Assembly (NCBI GenBank): GCA_031394355.1
Contig: JANNSU010000051.1
Span: 1-64,000 of the forward strand
Source of the DNA: JAEUMY01 sp031394355
GTDB lineage: Bacteria > Pseudomonadota > Gammaproteobacteria > Burkholderiales > Usitatibacteraceae
Reading direction: 5' to 3'
DNA: 64,000 nt
Positions within the stretch are counted from its first letter, which is position 1, and each line of letters starts with the position of its first letter. Of this stretch, positions 52,630 to 60,794 are shown one piece after another. The notes below the pieces were generated by a model. The model was not told the DNA's origin. It searched no databases and saw only the letters and a list, made by a program, of their open reading frames with translations. The translations under genes and the position numbers were made by a program.

Positions 52630-53388
52630 ATGCCACATTCCTACGTTCGCCCCCCCATCACAGAGGCAGTAATTGGCATTGAGTTTGTAATCCCCCTTAA
52701 CGAAGAAGTTCTGGCGGATGTGCAAACTAGAATGGCAAAAGACTACCAACAGTCCAAGAAGCTAGGGCAGGTTAGATTTAATGTCGAAGTTCAAGTCAGC
52801 ACCAAGCAAACAACCGCGCCGGAAGTGCATACCAAAATCGATCCCGGCTATCGGCTAAGTAGCAGCCAACTATCGGAGCTGGCTATCCTAAAGATTAATG
52901 GGCTTACAGTATCGCAGCTAGCTCCATATCCAGGCTGGGTAGACTTCTTTGACCGCTTTAAGCGAGATTGGAAGAATTGGAAAAAAGCGGCTGGCTTTAG
53001 GGAGATCAAGCGAGTTGGCGTACGCTACATCAATCGAATTGACATCCCCGTTGAAAATGTCCCCAATGCCCCAATCATCGAAGAGTCGCACTTCCTGGAG
53101 ATCTATCCTAAAGTGCCAGCAGCACTTGGCCCGATTGATGCCTATGCGATGCAAATATCAAGAAAGCTGCCTGATTTGGATTGCGATGTTGTAATAAACT
53201 CCGCAGTCGTGCCGTCACCGCTCCCGGATCATCTTTCGATTGTGTTAGACCAAGATATCTCTTCTAGCAGATCCCCCCCCCAAAGCGACGAGGCATTGTT
53301 CTCTCTATTAGAGAAAGTTCGCGAAAGGAAGAATCTGATTTTTGAGATGTGTGTAACCGACGGCGCGAGAGAGCTTTTTGACAAATGA
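52630..53388 (+). CDS. TIGR04255 family protein
   Basis: 252 residues. The N-terminus (MPHSYVRPPITEAVIGIEFV) has the family's PPIxEAV motif, then LKINGLTVSQLAPYPGW, GFREIKRVGVRYINRIDIPV and ALGPIDAYAMQI. TIGR04255 proteins are sporadic, of unknown function, and often lie in mobile or defence-rich DNA. Base composition is clearly lower in GC than neighbours, and no palindrome is present. The stop overlaps the next start by ATGA. First gene of a three-gene coupled operon. Confidence 0.72.
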   Translation: MPHSYVRPPITEAVIGIEFVIPLNEEVLADVQTRMAKDYQQSKKLGQVRFNVEVQVSTKQTTAPEVHTKIDPGYRLSSSQLSELAILKINGLTVSQLAPYPGWVDFFDRFKRDWKNWKKAAGFREIKRVGVRYINRIDIPVENVPNAPIIEESHFLEIYPKVPAALGPIDAYAMQISRKLPDLDCDVVINSAVVPSPLPDHLSIVLDQDISSSRSPPQSDEALFSLLEKVRERKNLIFEMCVTDGARELFDK

Positions 53389-54035
53389 AATCAAATCCTC
53401 CGGTTGTTTCGTCAGGAATTCGCAGGCCATCACCTAAGAGAAGCTTGACTGAAGTCACTGCGCCTGCCAGTTTGAAGAGCAATCTACTGATGGACTTTGG
53501 GCGTTCAGAGATTGCTTCAGATACGCTTCGGGAATTGGCTCCTCAGCTAGATAAACTCAGGCTGGAACCTTCAGCATCGTCTCTAGAAATTGGTTCGCAG
53601 GGCTCGCTTGAGGAGCGCCTATTTGATGCCACTGCATCAGCAAAAATTCTTACTTCTCGGATTGCCATGCACATCGACTCTGCTTGGCGCGATAAGCTTT
53701 TCCGCCAACTGGACTCACTGCATGACTTGGATGAGTGGGACGCGAACGATGCACCTATGAAGGCAAGCTCGTTCTACACTTTTTTGCGGACGATGTTTCG
53801 ATTAAAGCCACAAAGAAAACCTGGGCTAGGATTGTCCCCAAAGGGGAATTTGGTTGCCTCTTGGGAGAAAGATGGTGACTATTTGACAGTAGAGTTTTTG
53901 CCCTCTGAGCAAACTCTCTGGGTAATTTCTAGATTGAATGATGATGAGACCGAGCGAATTGCAGGTCAAACTGCAGCTCGCTATCTCGCATCGACACTGG
54001 CTACCTTTCAACTTGATCGGTGGCTCAGCGCATGA
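53385..54035 (+). CDS. Hypothetical protein, second gene of TIGR04255-like operon
   Basis: 216 residues, unnamed. The N-terminal 60 or so residues are Ser/Pro-rich and probably flexible. A compact C-terminal domain follows: FRQLDSLHDLDEWDANDAPM, then KPGLGLSPKGNLVASWEKDG, DYLTVEFLPSEQTLWVISRL and YLASTLATFQLDRWLSA. No transmembrane segment. Coupled at both ends by 4-bp overlaps (53385 and 54032), which argues for fixed stoichiometry with its neighbours. Confidence 0.75.
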   Translation: MKSNPPVVSSGIRRPSPKRSLTEVTAPASLKSNLLMDFGRSEIASDTLRELAPQLDKLRLEPSASSLEIGSQGSLEERLFDATASAKILTSRIAMHIDSAWRDKLFRQLDSLHDLDEWDANDAPMKASSFYTFLRTMFRLKPQRKPGLGLSPKGNLVASWEKDGDYLTVEFLPSEQTLWVISRLNDDETERIAGQTAARYLASTLATFQLDRWLSA

Positions 54036-54475
54036 CCTCAAAAGGGCAGAACCTTCCGGATGAGGATGAAGTCATGCGGTACATCCCTTGGCAAAGACTG
54101 AGAAAGGATGAACATGACAACGTCTTGGGTGTTTTGCCACAGGCTTTCGAACTTAGGCCAGAGGAGAATGGGCTCTCAGTGAATTGGCTAGAGCACTTCA
54201 ATGGATCGCGTTCTGATCGCATTGTCAGTTCAGTGCATAAATTTAGGTTAACCATCTCGGTAGGAAAGAAAAGTCGTTTCGCTATCGCACCCGTTAAAGA
54301 GATTAGGTCTTCTGGGGAAAAGCAAGGCAAGGACTTAAAGGTCGTTTACTGGCCCGAACCAGAGAATACTTCCCACTCAGAGATACGCCGTGTACCCCGT
54401 GAAGATCAAAACCTCATGCAAGCCTTGGCCGATAGCGCCTTCAGCGAGCTGATTAGCAATTCGGACATAACTTAG
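54032..54475 (+). CDS. Hypothetical protein, third gene of TIGR04255-like operon
   Basis: 147 residues from the ATG at 54032, which overlaps the previous stop as ATGA; a GTG at 54020 is less likely. Sequence features: DEDEVMRYIPWQRLRKDEHD, LPQAFELRPEENGLSVNWLE, then KSRFAIAPVKEIRSSG. Small, charged, soluble and unnamed. A perfect 10-bp-stem hairpin follows. Confidence 0.75.
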   Translation: MTSKGQNLPDEDEVMRYIPWQRLRKDEHDNVLGVLPQAFELRPEENGLSVNWLEHFNGSRSDRIVSSVHKFRLTISVGKKSRFAIAPVKEIRSSGEKQGKDLKVVYWPEPENTSHSEIRRVPREDQNLMQALADSAFSELISNSDIT

Positions 54476-54480
54476 TACCA

Positions 54481-54504
54481 GAGTGCGGCAAAAGTGCCGC
54501 ACTC
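54481..54504 (+). terminator. Hairpin terminating the three-gene operon
   Basis: GAGTGCGGCA / TGCCGCACTC perfect 10-bp stem with AAAG loop, 5 bp after the last stop; only a weak T-run. Confidence 0.7.
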
Positions 54505-54558
54505 GACATTTCAATCTGAAACGACAGGACGCCATGGCCGAATCATGGCGGGAGCTCT

Positions 54559-54570
54559 GCGAATATTCGC
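54559..54570. repeat. GCGAATATTCGC palindrome, intergenic
   Basis: Exact copy; first after the palindrome-free operon. Confidence 0.95.
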
Positions 54571-54741
54571 ATTGATCATCGGCTAGCGCCCCGGCAACCC
54601 CACATCAGGCAACTGCGGCCGTTTCGCCAGAGGGGACATAAGGACCGGACAAACGGACAAAAGGGGCCGTGCTCGATATTCTGCATATCAACCAAAGCCA
54701 TATGCGCCTGGCCCGAATTGCAATTTGCCACATGGCCCCAA

Positions 54742-54751
54742 TGTAGCTACA
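54742..54751. promoter_or_regulatory. TGTAGCTACA operator upstream of antitoxin
   Basis: Perfect 10-bp palindrome 39 bp before the antitoxin start. RelB/DinJ ribbon-helix-helix antitoxins usually bind such palindromes in their own promoters. Confidence 0.5.
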
Positions 54752-54790
54752 CTGAGCCTGCATCATTGCATAAGCCAAGAGTAGCCAGCC

Positions 54791-55099
54791 ATGACCACCT
54801 CTACCCTCAAAACCACCGACATCCGTTCCCGCATCGAGCCGGAGCTGAAAGATCAAGCGAGCGCCATTCTTGCGGATTGCGGGCTAAACATCAGCGATGC
54901 CGTGCGTTTGTTCCTGCGCCAAGTAGTTGCACAGCAGGGCCTGCCGTTTGCCATCAAGCAGCCCAACGCCACCACGCTTGCCGCGATGAAGGAAGTGGAC
55001 AAGATGACCAAGGCCCGCTTCAAGACCGCCAAGGCGCTCTTCAATGACCTCGAAAAAAACAACAAGCCAAAAGCGCGCAAGGCCGCCAAGAAGCAATGA
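54791..55099 (+). CDS. RelB/DinJ-family antitoxin, no toxin adjacent
   Basis: 102 residues, MTTSTLKTTDIRSRIEPELK then DQASAILADCGLNISDAVRL and FLRQVVAQQGLPFAIKQPNA. The ribbon-helix-helix signature (strand, then GLNISDAVRLFLRQV) is clear. The C-terminus is basic (KARKAAKKQ). In a normal dinJ-yafQ or relBE pair the toxin follows within a few bases; here the next gene is a 58-codon protein 99 bp away. The toxin has been lost or the protein has a solo regulatory role. Confidence 0.85.
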   Translation: MTTSTLKTTDIRSRIEPELKDQASAILADCGLNISDAVRLFLRQVVAQQGLPFAIKQPNATTLAAMKEVDKMTKARFKTAKALFNDLEKNNKPKARKAAKKQ

Positions 55100-55198
55100 C
55101 TTTGCCAAGCAGTTCGGCTGACAATTGGCCTGTGCTAGATTTTCCGCAGAGAGTATTTCGCTTCAAGACATCAAAGGCGATGATAAAGGTACTTAACC

Positions 55199-55375
55199 AT
55201 GCCTAAATTGACTGAGAAGCAGCGCCTCTCCCGAGACGCCAAACGAAACCTCGCGGAAGAATTGGCCACCTCGCTCAAAGAGCTGAAGGCTGGCAGGTTG
55301 GGCCGCGTCACGACTCTCAGCCCTCAAGGGCAGGTCATCAAAACTGTTGCGGCAAAGATGCGCATCCGCACTTAA
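55199..55375 (+). CDS. Small protein resembling the N-terminal arm of HigA/NadS-type antitoxins
   Basis: 58 residues: MPKLTEKQRLSRDAKRNLAE, then LATSLKELKAGRLGRVTTLS and KTVAAKMRIRT. The ELxxSLKELKAGRxGRVT pattern precedes the helix-turn-helix in Xre-type antitoxins, but here the chain stops before any HTH. It may be a truncated relic or an independent small protein. The RBS is not obvious. Confidence 0.45.
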   Translation: MPKLTEKQRLSRDAKRNLAEELATSLKELKAGRLGRVTTLSPQGQVIKTVAAKMRIRT

Positions 55376-55392
55376 GCGGGAAACACAGCCTT

Positions 55393-55404
55393 TCGAATAT
55401 TCGC
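55393..55404. repeat. Palindrome variant TCGAATATTCGC
   Basis: One outer mismatch, 17 bp after the small gene and 6 bp before the convergent gene's stop. Confidence 0.85.
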
Positions 55405-55410
55405 AGCGAC

Positions 55411-56397
55411 CTACTTCCTCCCCGCCACCCCCACCTTCCCCTGCTTCACATCCAGCACCACCACCTTCTCCACAAAGAGCGCATTCCCGGTCATGCCACC
55501 CATGTTGATGACGCGCCCCAGCACGTTCTGCATGAAGCTCGCGCCCTCCACTCGCGTGACGTGACCCACCGGCAGCTTCACACCTGCCACCTCGATCTGC
55601 TTGTCGCTTTTCACCCTGTGCATTGTCATCGGCTTGCCCCATGAGTTCATGGTCAGCGTTTGCGGTGTGGCGCTGGGGGCGGCCAGCGCCTCCCAGTTGC
55701 CGCTGCTGGTGAGGAGCTCGAATGCGCTGGTGCCGGTGTCGAACCACAGTCTTGTATCGCGTCCGTCGATGCGGGCATTCAGGAACACGCGCCTGTCCTC
55801 AAACGTAAACGTGCCCCACTGCGCTGGTTGCGAATATTCGCCCGGTAGCGCGTCGGCGATGATGATCTTCTTCGCGGGATAGTCGATCACGACGAGCTTG
55901 CCGTCGATGAGATCCGCCCCCAGCGTGCCGATGAGCTCGGGCTTCTCCGGATTGGCCCAGTCGATGGGCTGGCCGTTGGTCCGGCGCTGCAGGATCTCGG
56001 GCGCGTAGATGATGGCCTCGCCGATGACGATGTCCATGTTGAGCGCATAACGCTCACCGCCGCGATCGATCATCGGCGGCATGGCGCAGCGCTCGCCCAG
56101 GTTGTCCATCTTCGGACGATAGAGCACGGAACTGGTGGCACCGAGATCGAGCTGCATGCGAAAGCGTTTGCAGCCGCCGATAGTGACCGGGACGATCATG
56201 GCCGCGTAGGGCAGTGTCACGTCGCCACTTTTCTGCGGCACCCAATCGAATGGCACGACCACCGGGCCGCTGATGTGCTGCAGCTCGTTGGGCAATGCGG
56301 CAAAGCGCTCCTTGGCCCAGAAATACGCGCCTGCGGCGGCGAGGGCCGGAAGGACGATGAAGCCGGCGAGGATTTTGAGGATGAGGGGTCGGCGCAT
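55411..56397 (-). CDS. Exported aspartyl-protease-like protein with two Asp motifs
   Basis: 328 residues from the ATG at 56397. N-terminal anchor or signal helix (MRRPLILKILAGFIVLPALA). First lobe has FRMQLDLGATSSVLY, second lobe has TRLWFDTGTSAFELL. Both look like the hydrophobic-Asp-(Thr/Leu)-Gly motif of pepsin/retropepsin enzymes, one Asp per lobe. Two motifs in one chain imply a bilobed, pepsin-like fold; the first motif's DLG in place of DTG may affect activity. Periplasmic action is likely. The palindrome at 55830 gives EYS. Confidence 0.7.
   Translation of the reverse strand: MRRPLILKILAGFIVLPALAAAGAYFWAKERFAALPNELQHISGPVVVPFDWVPQKSGDVTLPYAAMIVPVTIGGCKRFRMQLDLGATSSVLYRPKMDNLGERCAMPPMIDRGGERYALNMDIVIGEAIIYAPEILQRRTNGQPIDWANPEKPELIGTLGADLIDGKLVVIDYPAKKIIIADALPGEYSQPAQWGTFTFEDRRVFLNARIDGRDTRLWFDTGTSAFELLTSSGNWEALAAPSATPQTLTMNSWGKPMTMHRVKSDKQIEVAGVKLPVGHVTRVEGASFMQNVLGRVINMGGMTGNALFVEKVVVLDVKQGKVGVAGRK
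55830..55841. repeat. GCGAATATTCGC palindrome, in aspartyl-protease-like gene
   Basis: Exact copy; frame gives EYS. Confidence 0.95.
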
Positions 56398-56576
56398 GGC
56401 GGGTCTACCGGTGTGGTGCACGGGGTGGCAATGAATGTCGGATGCTAGCAGTTGGATGCGAGGGACAGCGACGCGTTCAACGGCGACCCTGCGTTCCCCG
56501 GCTAGAATCACTGCATTCTGACCTCCGCTCCCGGACGACCGCCCTGTCCGGGCTCCCTGAACCGTCTGAGCTGTCT

Positions 56577-56588
56577 GCGAATATTCGC
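56577..56588. repeat. GCGAATATTCGC palindrome, intergenic
   Basis: Exact copy, 24 bp upstream of the 168-residue gene's ATG. Confidence 0.95.
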
Positions 56589-56612
56589 AATAACCACACC
56601 ACACGCCTACCC

Positions 56613-57119
56613 ATGACCGAACCCAACCTGAAACGCGACGTCCTCATCCACTACGACGAAGAGAAGGACGAGATTGCTTTCTATACGCTCGATGTCGCAG
56701 CGACTGCCCGCGCACGGGCCAATTCATTTGACGGCGCGCGCCTGCCATTGGCCGATCTTCGCAAACAAGGTGCAGAGGAAGCAGAACGCACCGTCGGCTC
56801 AGGCATCTTCTCGTTGCTCGATGCGTTCAGCATCAGGAAAGCAGGCATCCGTGACTACGAGTCGATTTCCAACGAGGAACATCTTGCCTATGTGGCGCAT
56901 CTTGAGGAGCTGGCTGCTGAAGGCGATGCGGACGCGCAGTATCACCTTGCCATCGAGCTGGTGCGCCAGGTACGTGACAGCGGCAGCGCCCCAGCAATGC
57001 TGGCTTTGGCAGACCGGCACTTCCAGGCATCCCTTGCAAGTGGGCTCGACAAGGCAATCAAAACGGCAGATACCTGGCCACACTTGATGGAAAGTGCCCG
57101 CAAGGCGCACGGCGGCTAA
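56613..57119 (+). CDS. Hypothetical protein, 168 aa
   Basis: From the ATG at 56613 (MTEPNLKRDVLIHYDEEKDE). Soluble, acidic, helical in its second half (HLAYVAHLEELAAEGDADAQ, then YHLAIELVRQVRDSG), with a Sel1-like feel in AEGDADAQYHLA. Not named. A longer in-frame reading crosses the palindrome and REP-type sequence and is rejected. It lies 218 bp before the histidine kinase. Confidence 0.65.
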   Translation: MTEPNLKRDVLIHYDEEKDEIAFYTLDVAATARARANSFDGARLPLADLRKQGAEEAERTVGSGIFSLLDAFSIRKAGIRDYESISNEEHLAYVAHLEELAAEGDADAQYHLAIELVRQVRDSGSAPAMLALADRHFQASLASGLDKAIKTADTWPHLMESARKAHGG

Positions 57120-57337
57120 GCGACCACTGCAGGCATTGGCACGGTTCAGCGCCCACATTGCAACTATTCGCATCGATCCGGGCGACGTCCTTCCTATACT
57201 GGGCGCATTGACCTGCACCCGCGCGGCCGGGCTTTGCGCCGTGCCGGACAGCATTCATCGCAATCTGCTCGCCGGACCTCTCAGGCAACCTTAGCCTGCA
57301 AGCCATCCTTTCTTCAAAAGACGTTACTCTTTCAGTC

Positions 57338-58576
57338 ATGGCTGCATCTCAAACCAACTATCCGGAGACCATCCGCTACGGCATCCGCTACCTTGTTGCC
57401 TGGGCGCTCGTGCTGGCGGCGGGCATTTTCATCATCTGGACCTTTGCCGGCTATAACGCCAAGCTGGCCCGGGTTGGCTGGGGCATCGGCACCATCGGCA
57501 TCACGATCAGCGTGGCGTTTCTCATTTCACACTTCACCCGGGTGTATGCGCTGGCCGGGCGAACGGATGCTGCGACGCTGGCGAATCGCCACGACCGGTC
57601 GCTGGAATTTCCCTGCCTCGCAATAGACGCGCTGGACATCATCGAGGAGACGCTTCGCGGACAGCGACTGTTCGAAAGCATGGACGTGGATCGAAAGTCC
57701 CTCACCCTCACAGCCAAGTTGAAGAATCTGGATCGATACAACATGGATGGCAGCGGGTCGGACGAGGCCAACCTCGTGCGTGTGCGAGTGGAGCAGGCAG
57801 AGGGCATCTCGCGGGCCACTTTGCGTTTCGAGCCTTCGGGTGCGCCGTGGTGGGACCCGCTGTTCATGGACTTCGGGCGCAATCTCGACAATGCGCTCGC
57901 CATCACCTCGTTGCTTCAGGACCGCATTGCCGAGCGACGCCGGGCTGACCGACAGGTTGCCGAGCGCAGCGCGCTGGAAAAACAGCTCGCCGAAGCGCAA
58001 TTGAAGCTCCTGCAGGCGCAGGTCGAGCCGCACTTTCTCTACAACACGCTGGCCAACGCGCAGCTCCTCACCCGCACTGATCCCGCGCGCGCTGACGCGA
58101 TGCTGGGCCACCTCATTGGCTTCCTGAGAAGCTCACTGCCGGGAGCAGGCGCCGCCGTGAAGGCGGACCAGTCCTCGCTGGGCCTGGAGATGGAGCGCTC
58201 TCGCGCCTATCTGGAAATCCTGAAAATTCGCATGGGCGAGCGGCTCAAGGTAGAGATTGATATGCCTGTCGAATTGAAGGATGTACCCCTGCCGCCGCTG
58301 ATGCTGCAGACGCTCGTGGAGAACGCGATCAAGCACGGGCTGGAACCCAAGAGCGGCGGCGGAACGATCTGGCTTCGCGCGAGTGCGGAGGGCGATGCGG
58401 CGAAGATCTCCGTGGCTGACGACGGCGTCGGCTTTCAGGAGGGCACGGCAGGAACGGGCGTGGGCCTGCAGAATGTGCGGGACCGTTTGAAGCTGCTGTA
58501 TGGCGAGCGAGCATCGTTTGCGCTGACGGTCAACTATCCTTCCGGCGTTACCGCGATGTTGAAGGTGCCGCGATGA
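57338..58576 (+). CDS. LytS/YpdA-type sensor histidine kinase
   Basis: 412 residues. Two N-terminal membrane helices (YLVAWALVLAAGIFIIWTFA, and GTIGITISVAFLISHF), a roughly 130-residue sensor-like region, a coiled linker, then the His_kinase (PF06580) box QVEPHFLYNTLANAQ with the phospho-His, and HATPase with LMLQTLVENAIKHGLE (N-box) and VADDGVGFQEGTAGTGVGLQ. The response regulator follows after 49 bp, so this is one two-component operon. The signal is unknown. Confidence 0.92.
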   Translation: MAASQTNYPETIRYGIRYLVAWALVLAAGIFIIWTFAGYNAKLARVGWGIGTIGITISVAFLISHFTRVYALAGRTDAATLANRHDRSLEFPCLAIDALDIIEETLRGQRLFESMDVDRKSLTLTAKLKNLDRYNMDGSGSDEANLVRVRVEQAEGISRATLRFEPSGAPWWDPLFMDFGRNLDNALAITSLLQDRIAERRRADRQVAERSALEKQLAEAQLKLLQAQVEPHFLYNTLANAQLLTRTDPARADAMLGHLIGFLRSSLPGAGAAVKADQSSLGLEMERSRAYLEILKIRMGERLKVEIDMPVELKDVPLPPLMLQTLVENAIKHGLEPKSGGGTIWLRASAEGDAAKISVADDGVGFQEGTAGTGVGLQNVRDRLKLLYGERASFALTVNYPSGVTAMLKVPR

Positions 58577-58588
58577 ATACCCCGGGAT

Positions 58589-58600
58589 GCGAATATTCGC
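58589..58600. repeat. GCGAATATTCGC palindrome between kinase and regulator genes
   Basis: Exact copy in the 49-bp operon spacer. Confidence 0.95.
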
Positions 58601-58625
58601 AGTACAACAACCTCACAGAATTGAC

Positions 58626-59390
58626 ATGACAACAGCCATCATTGCTGAAGATGAAGAATTGTTGAGACAGGAGCTCGTCAACCAGCTGAAGCATGTCTGG
58701 CCCGAGCTCAGCATCGTCGCAGTGTGCGAGGACGGCGCCGAAGCGCTGGAGGAAATCAGCGAGCACAAACCCGACATCGCCTTTCTCGACATACGCATGC
58801 CCGGCCTCACGGGTCTCGACGTGGCCAGGGCACTCGCGGCCAACGGCAGCCTTACCCATGTGGTGTTTGTCACCGCCTATCAGCAACACGCCATCGAGGC
58901 GTTCGAGCAGGGTGCTGTCGACTACCTGCTGAAACCGGTATCCGCCGATCGGCTCGCGCAGACGGTGAAGCGGCTCAAAGATAAGGCGAGCAACCCGGCC
59001 CTCTCCGCAGACGCACTCGCGCAGCTCGCGCAAGTGTTGAAGGCCCAGGCGCCTGCAACCTCCGCACCGATGCGCTGGATCACGGCCGGCATCGGCAACG
59101 AGACACGATTGGTGATGGTGGAGGACATCCTCTACGTGCAGGCGGACAACAAGTATTCCGTAGTCATGACGGCGGAAGGCGAAGCCATCATCCGCAAACC
59201 GATCAAGGAATTGGTCGCAGGCCTCGATCCGGACGTGTTCTGGCAAATCCACCGCTCCACCATCGTGAACATCCGCGCCGTGAAATCCATCACGCGCGAT
59301 GAGGCGGGCAAAGGCATCATCAAGCTGAAGGCGCGCAGCGAAACGCTCAATGTGAGCCAGCCGTTCATGCATTTGTTCCGGAATATGTAA
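58626..59390 (+). CDS. LytTR-family response regulator
   Basis: 254 residues from the ATG at 58626 (MTTAIIAEDEELLRQELVNQ). Receiver domain: acidic pair AEDEE, phospho-Asp in DIAFLDIRMPGLTGLDVA, and VVFVTAYQQHAIEAFEQGAV with the conserved Lys in DYLLKPV. C-terminal LytTR DNA-binding domain: IGNETRLVMVEDILYVQADN, VFWQIHRSTIVNIRAVKS. Pairs with the LytS-type kinase. An upstream in-frame start at 58587 would start inside the palindrome and is rejected. Confidence 0.94.
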   Translation: MTTAIIAEDEELLRQELVNQLKHVWPELSIVAVCEDGAEALEEISEHKPDIAFLDIRMPGLTGLDVARALAANGSLTHVVFVTAYQQHAIEAFEQGAVDYLLKPVSADRLAQTVKRLKDKASNPALSADALAQLAQVLKAQAPATSAPMRWITAGIGNETRLVMVEDILYVQADNKYSVVMTAEGEAIIRKPIKELVAGLDPDVFWQIHRSTIVNIRAVKSITRDEAGKGIIKLKARSETLNVSQPFMHLFRNM

Positions 59391-59393
59391 GTT

Positions 59394-59428
59394 GGGTGAT
59401 GGGCGATGGGTGATGGGTGATGGGTGAC
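59394..59428. repeat. GATGGGYGATGGGTGATGG repeat, second copy
   Basis: Starts 3 bp after the regulator's stop; matches 48423-48452. Confidence 0.6.
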
Positions 59429-59448
59429 GGTAGAGATGATGTTGCGTT

Positions 59449-59460
59449 GCGAATATTCGC
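59449..59460. repeat. GCGAATATTCGC palindrome, intergenic
   Basis: Exact copy between two other repeats. Confidence 0.95.
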
Positions 59461-59469
59461 TGTTTTTAC

Positions 59470-59504
59470 TTCCCCCTTCGGCAAAGGGGGATCGAGGGGG
59501 ATTT
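59470..59504. repeat. CCCCCTTT/AAAGGGGG repeat, copy D
   Basis: CCCCCTTCGGCAAAGGGGGA followed by a GAGGGGGATTT tail. Confidence 0.7.
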
Positions 59505-59541
59505 GCCTGGTCCGCCCGATGAAAACCAAGGAGCAACAATC

Positions 59542-60525
59542 TTGCGCAAGACACAGAAATCCATGACAGCCTGGCTGCACAGCCTGACATGGCGAATATT
59601 CGCAATCAGTGCGGCTGCGGTACTGGCTGGCTGTGCAGTCGCTGGGCCACAAGCATCATTCAACGCAGACAAGGTCATCGCCGATGTTGCGGCCCTCACG
59701 ACAGCGGATATGGCCGGTCGCGCCACGGGCACACCCGGCGGGCGGCTCGCGCGCGCATATGTGGTGAAGCGGTTCAGCGAGATCGGGCTCACATCCGTAG
59801 GCAAGGACTTTGTCCACCCCTTCTCCTTCACGCTACGGAACGGCAAGCAATACGACGACGCGGCCAACGTGATCGGCGTTTTGCGGGGAAGCGCAGCACC
59901 AGAGCGCTGGTTGGTGATCTCTGCCCATTACGACCACCTGGGCGTGGTTGATGGCAAGGTGTATCCAGGTGCCGACGACAACGCCTCGGGGGTCGCCGCC
60001 CTGCTCGCCATCGCCACACACTTCAAGGCCAATCCGCCGAAGCATTCGCTGCTGTTCGTGTCATTCGACGCGGAAGAGATCGCGCTTCGCGGCGCGCGCG
60101 ACTTCGTGGATCGTCCGCCAATGCCGCTGGAACGCATTGCGGCCGTGTTCAACCTCGACATGGTGAGTGCGAATATTCGCAATGAGATTTACATGGCCGG
60201 TACGTACCACCGCCCGTGGCTGAAGCCCTACATCGAAGAGGCCGCCGGACGCGCGACCGTGAAAGTGCTGTATGGCCACGACCAGCCACCCACACTAAGC
60301 AAACTGCAGGACTGGACCGTCAGCTCGGACCACGGCCCGCTGCATCTGAAGGGCATTCCGTTCGTGTACTTCGGCGTGGAGGACCACCCCCACTACCATC
60401 AGCCGACCGATACGTTTGCCAATTTCAATCGCGAGTTCTTTCTGCGTGTGGTGCCGCTGTTTGTTGATGTGGCCAGCGTGCTGGATCGGGAGCTTGCGGA
60501 GATCGCGAAGCAGGCGGGAAGGTAG
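59542..60525 (+). CDS. M28 family peptidase, lipoprotein
   Basis: 327 residues from a TTG at 59542, chosen because AAGGAG (59528-59533) lies 8 nt upstream; the ATG at 59563 has no such RBS. Lipobox in AISAAAVLAGCAVAG. Zinc-aminopeptidase marks in order: ISAHYDHLG (first His), GADDNASGVAALLAI (bridging Asp), FDAEEIALRGARDF (catalytic and metal Glu), NLDMVSANIRN (Asp), and HPHYHQPTDTFAN (last His). Periplasmic or membrane-anchored peptidase. Two palindromes inside (59592: RIFA in the signal; 60169: ANIR). Confidence 0.9.
   Translation: MRKTQKSMTAWLHSLTWRIFAISAAAVLAGCAVAGPQASFNADKVIADVAALTTADMAGRATGTPGGRLARAYVVKRFSEIGLTSVGKDFVHPFSFTLRNGKQYDDAANVIGVLRGSAAPERWLVISAHYDHLGVVDGKVYPGADDNASGVAALLAIATHFKANPPKHSLLFVSFDAEEIALRGARDFVDRPPMPLERIAAVFNLDMVSANIRNEIYMAGTYHRPWLKPYIEEAAGRATVKVLYGHDQPPTLSKLQDWTVSSDHGPLHLKGIPFVYFGVEDHPHYHQPTDTFANFNREFFLRVVPLFVDVASVLDRELAEIAKQAGR
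59592..59603. repeat. GCGAATATTCGC palindrome, in M28 signal peptide
   Basis: Exact copy; frame gives RIFA. Confidence 0.95.
60169..60180. repeat. GCGAATATTCGC palindrome, in M28 gene
   Basis: Exact copy; frame gives ANIR next to the conserved NLDMVS segment. Confidence 0.95.
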
Positions 60526-60651
60526 TTGCGGGAGGTGGTGCAGGAAAGGCGAACTACATGACGCCGATGAACGCAGATGAAAGAGCGGATGGTCGCCGAT
60601 TCTGCGCCCAGAAGTTCATCGGCGTCTTGTATTGCGCTTGGTTCAACCATC

Positions 60652-60663
60652 GCGAATATTCGC
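60652..60663. repeat. GCGAATATTCGC palindrome, intergenic
   Basis: Exact copy inside a larger inverted repeat. Confidence 0.95.
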
Positions 60664-60672
60664 AGGGTCGGT

Positions 60673-60703
60673 CCCGGATTGCGCTGCGCTGCATCCGGGC
60701 TAC
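60673..60703. repeat. CCCGGAT...ATCCGGGCTAC repeat
   Basis: Close match to the two copies at 20098 and 20174 (core GCGCTGCGCTGCATCCGGGC). Confidence 0.75.
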
Positions 60704-60794
60704 GCCACCCAACAAGCACTGACATCTGCGTTCATCCGCTCTTTATCTGCGTTCATCTGTGTTCCCCGCCTTTGACTTTTTTTGCCAGGACGCG

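Larger units (their letters stand above)
60566..60761. repeat. Long inverted repeat of the GAACGCAGATGAA family
   Basis: Left arm 60566-60590 and inverted right arm 60723-60761, with an exact palindrome at 60652 and a CCCGGAT-type repeat at 60673-60703 between them. No gene here. Confidence 0.7.
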
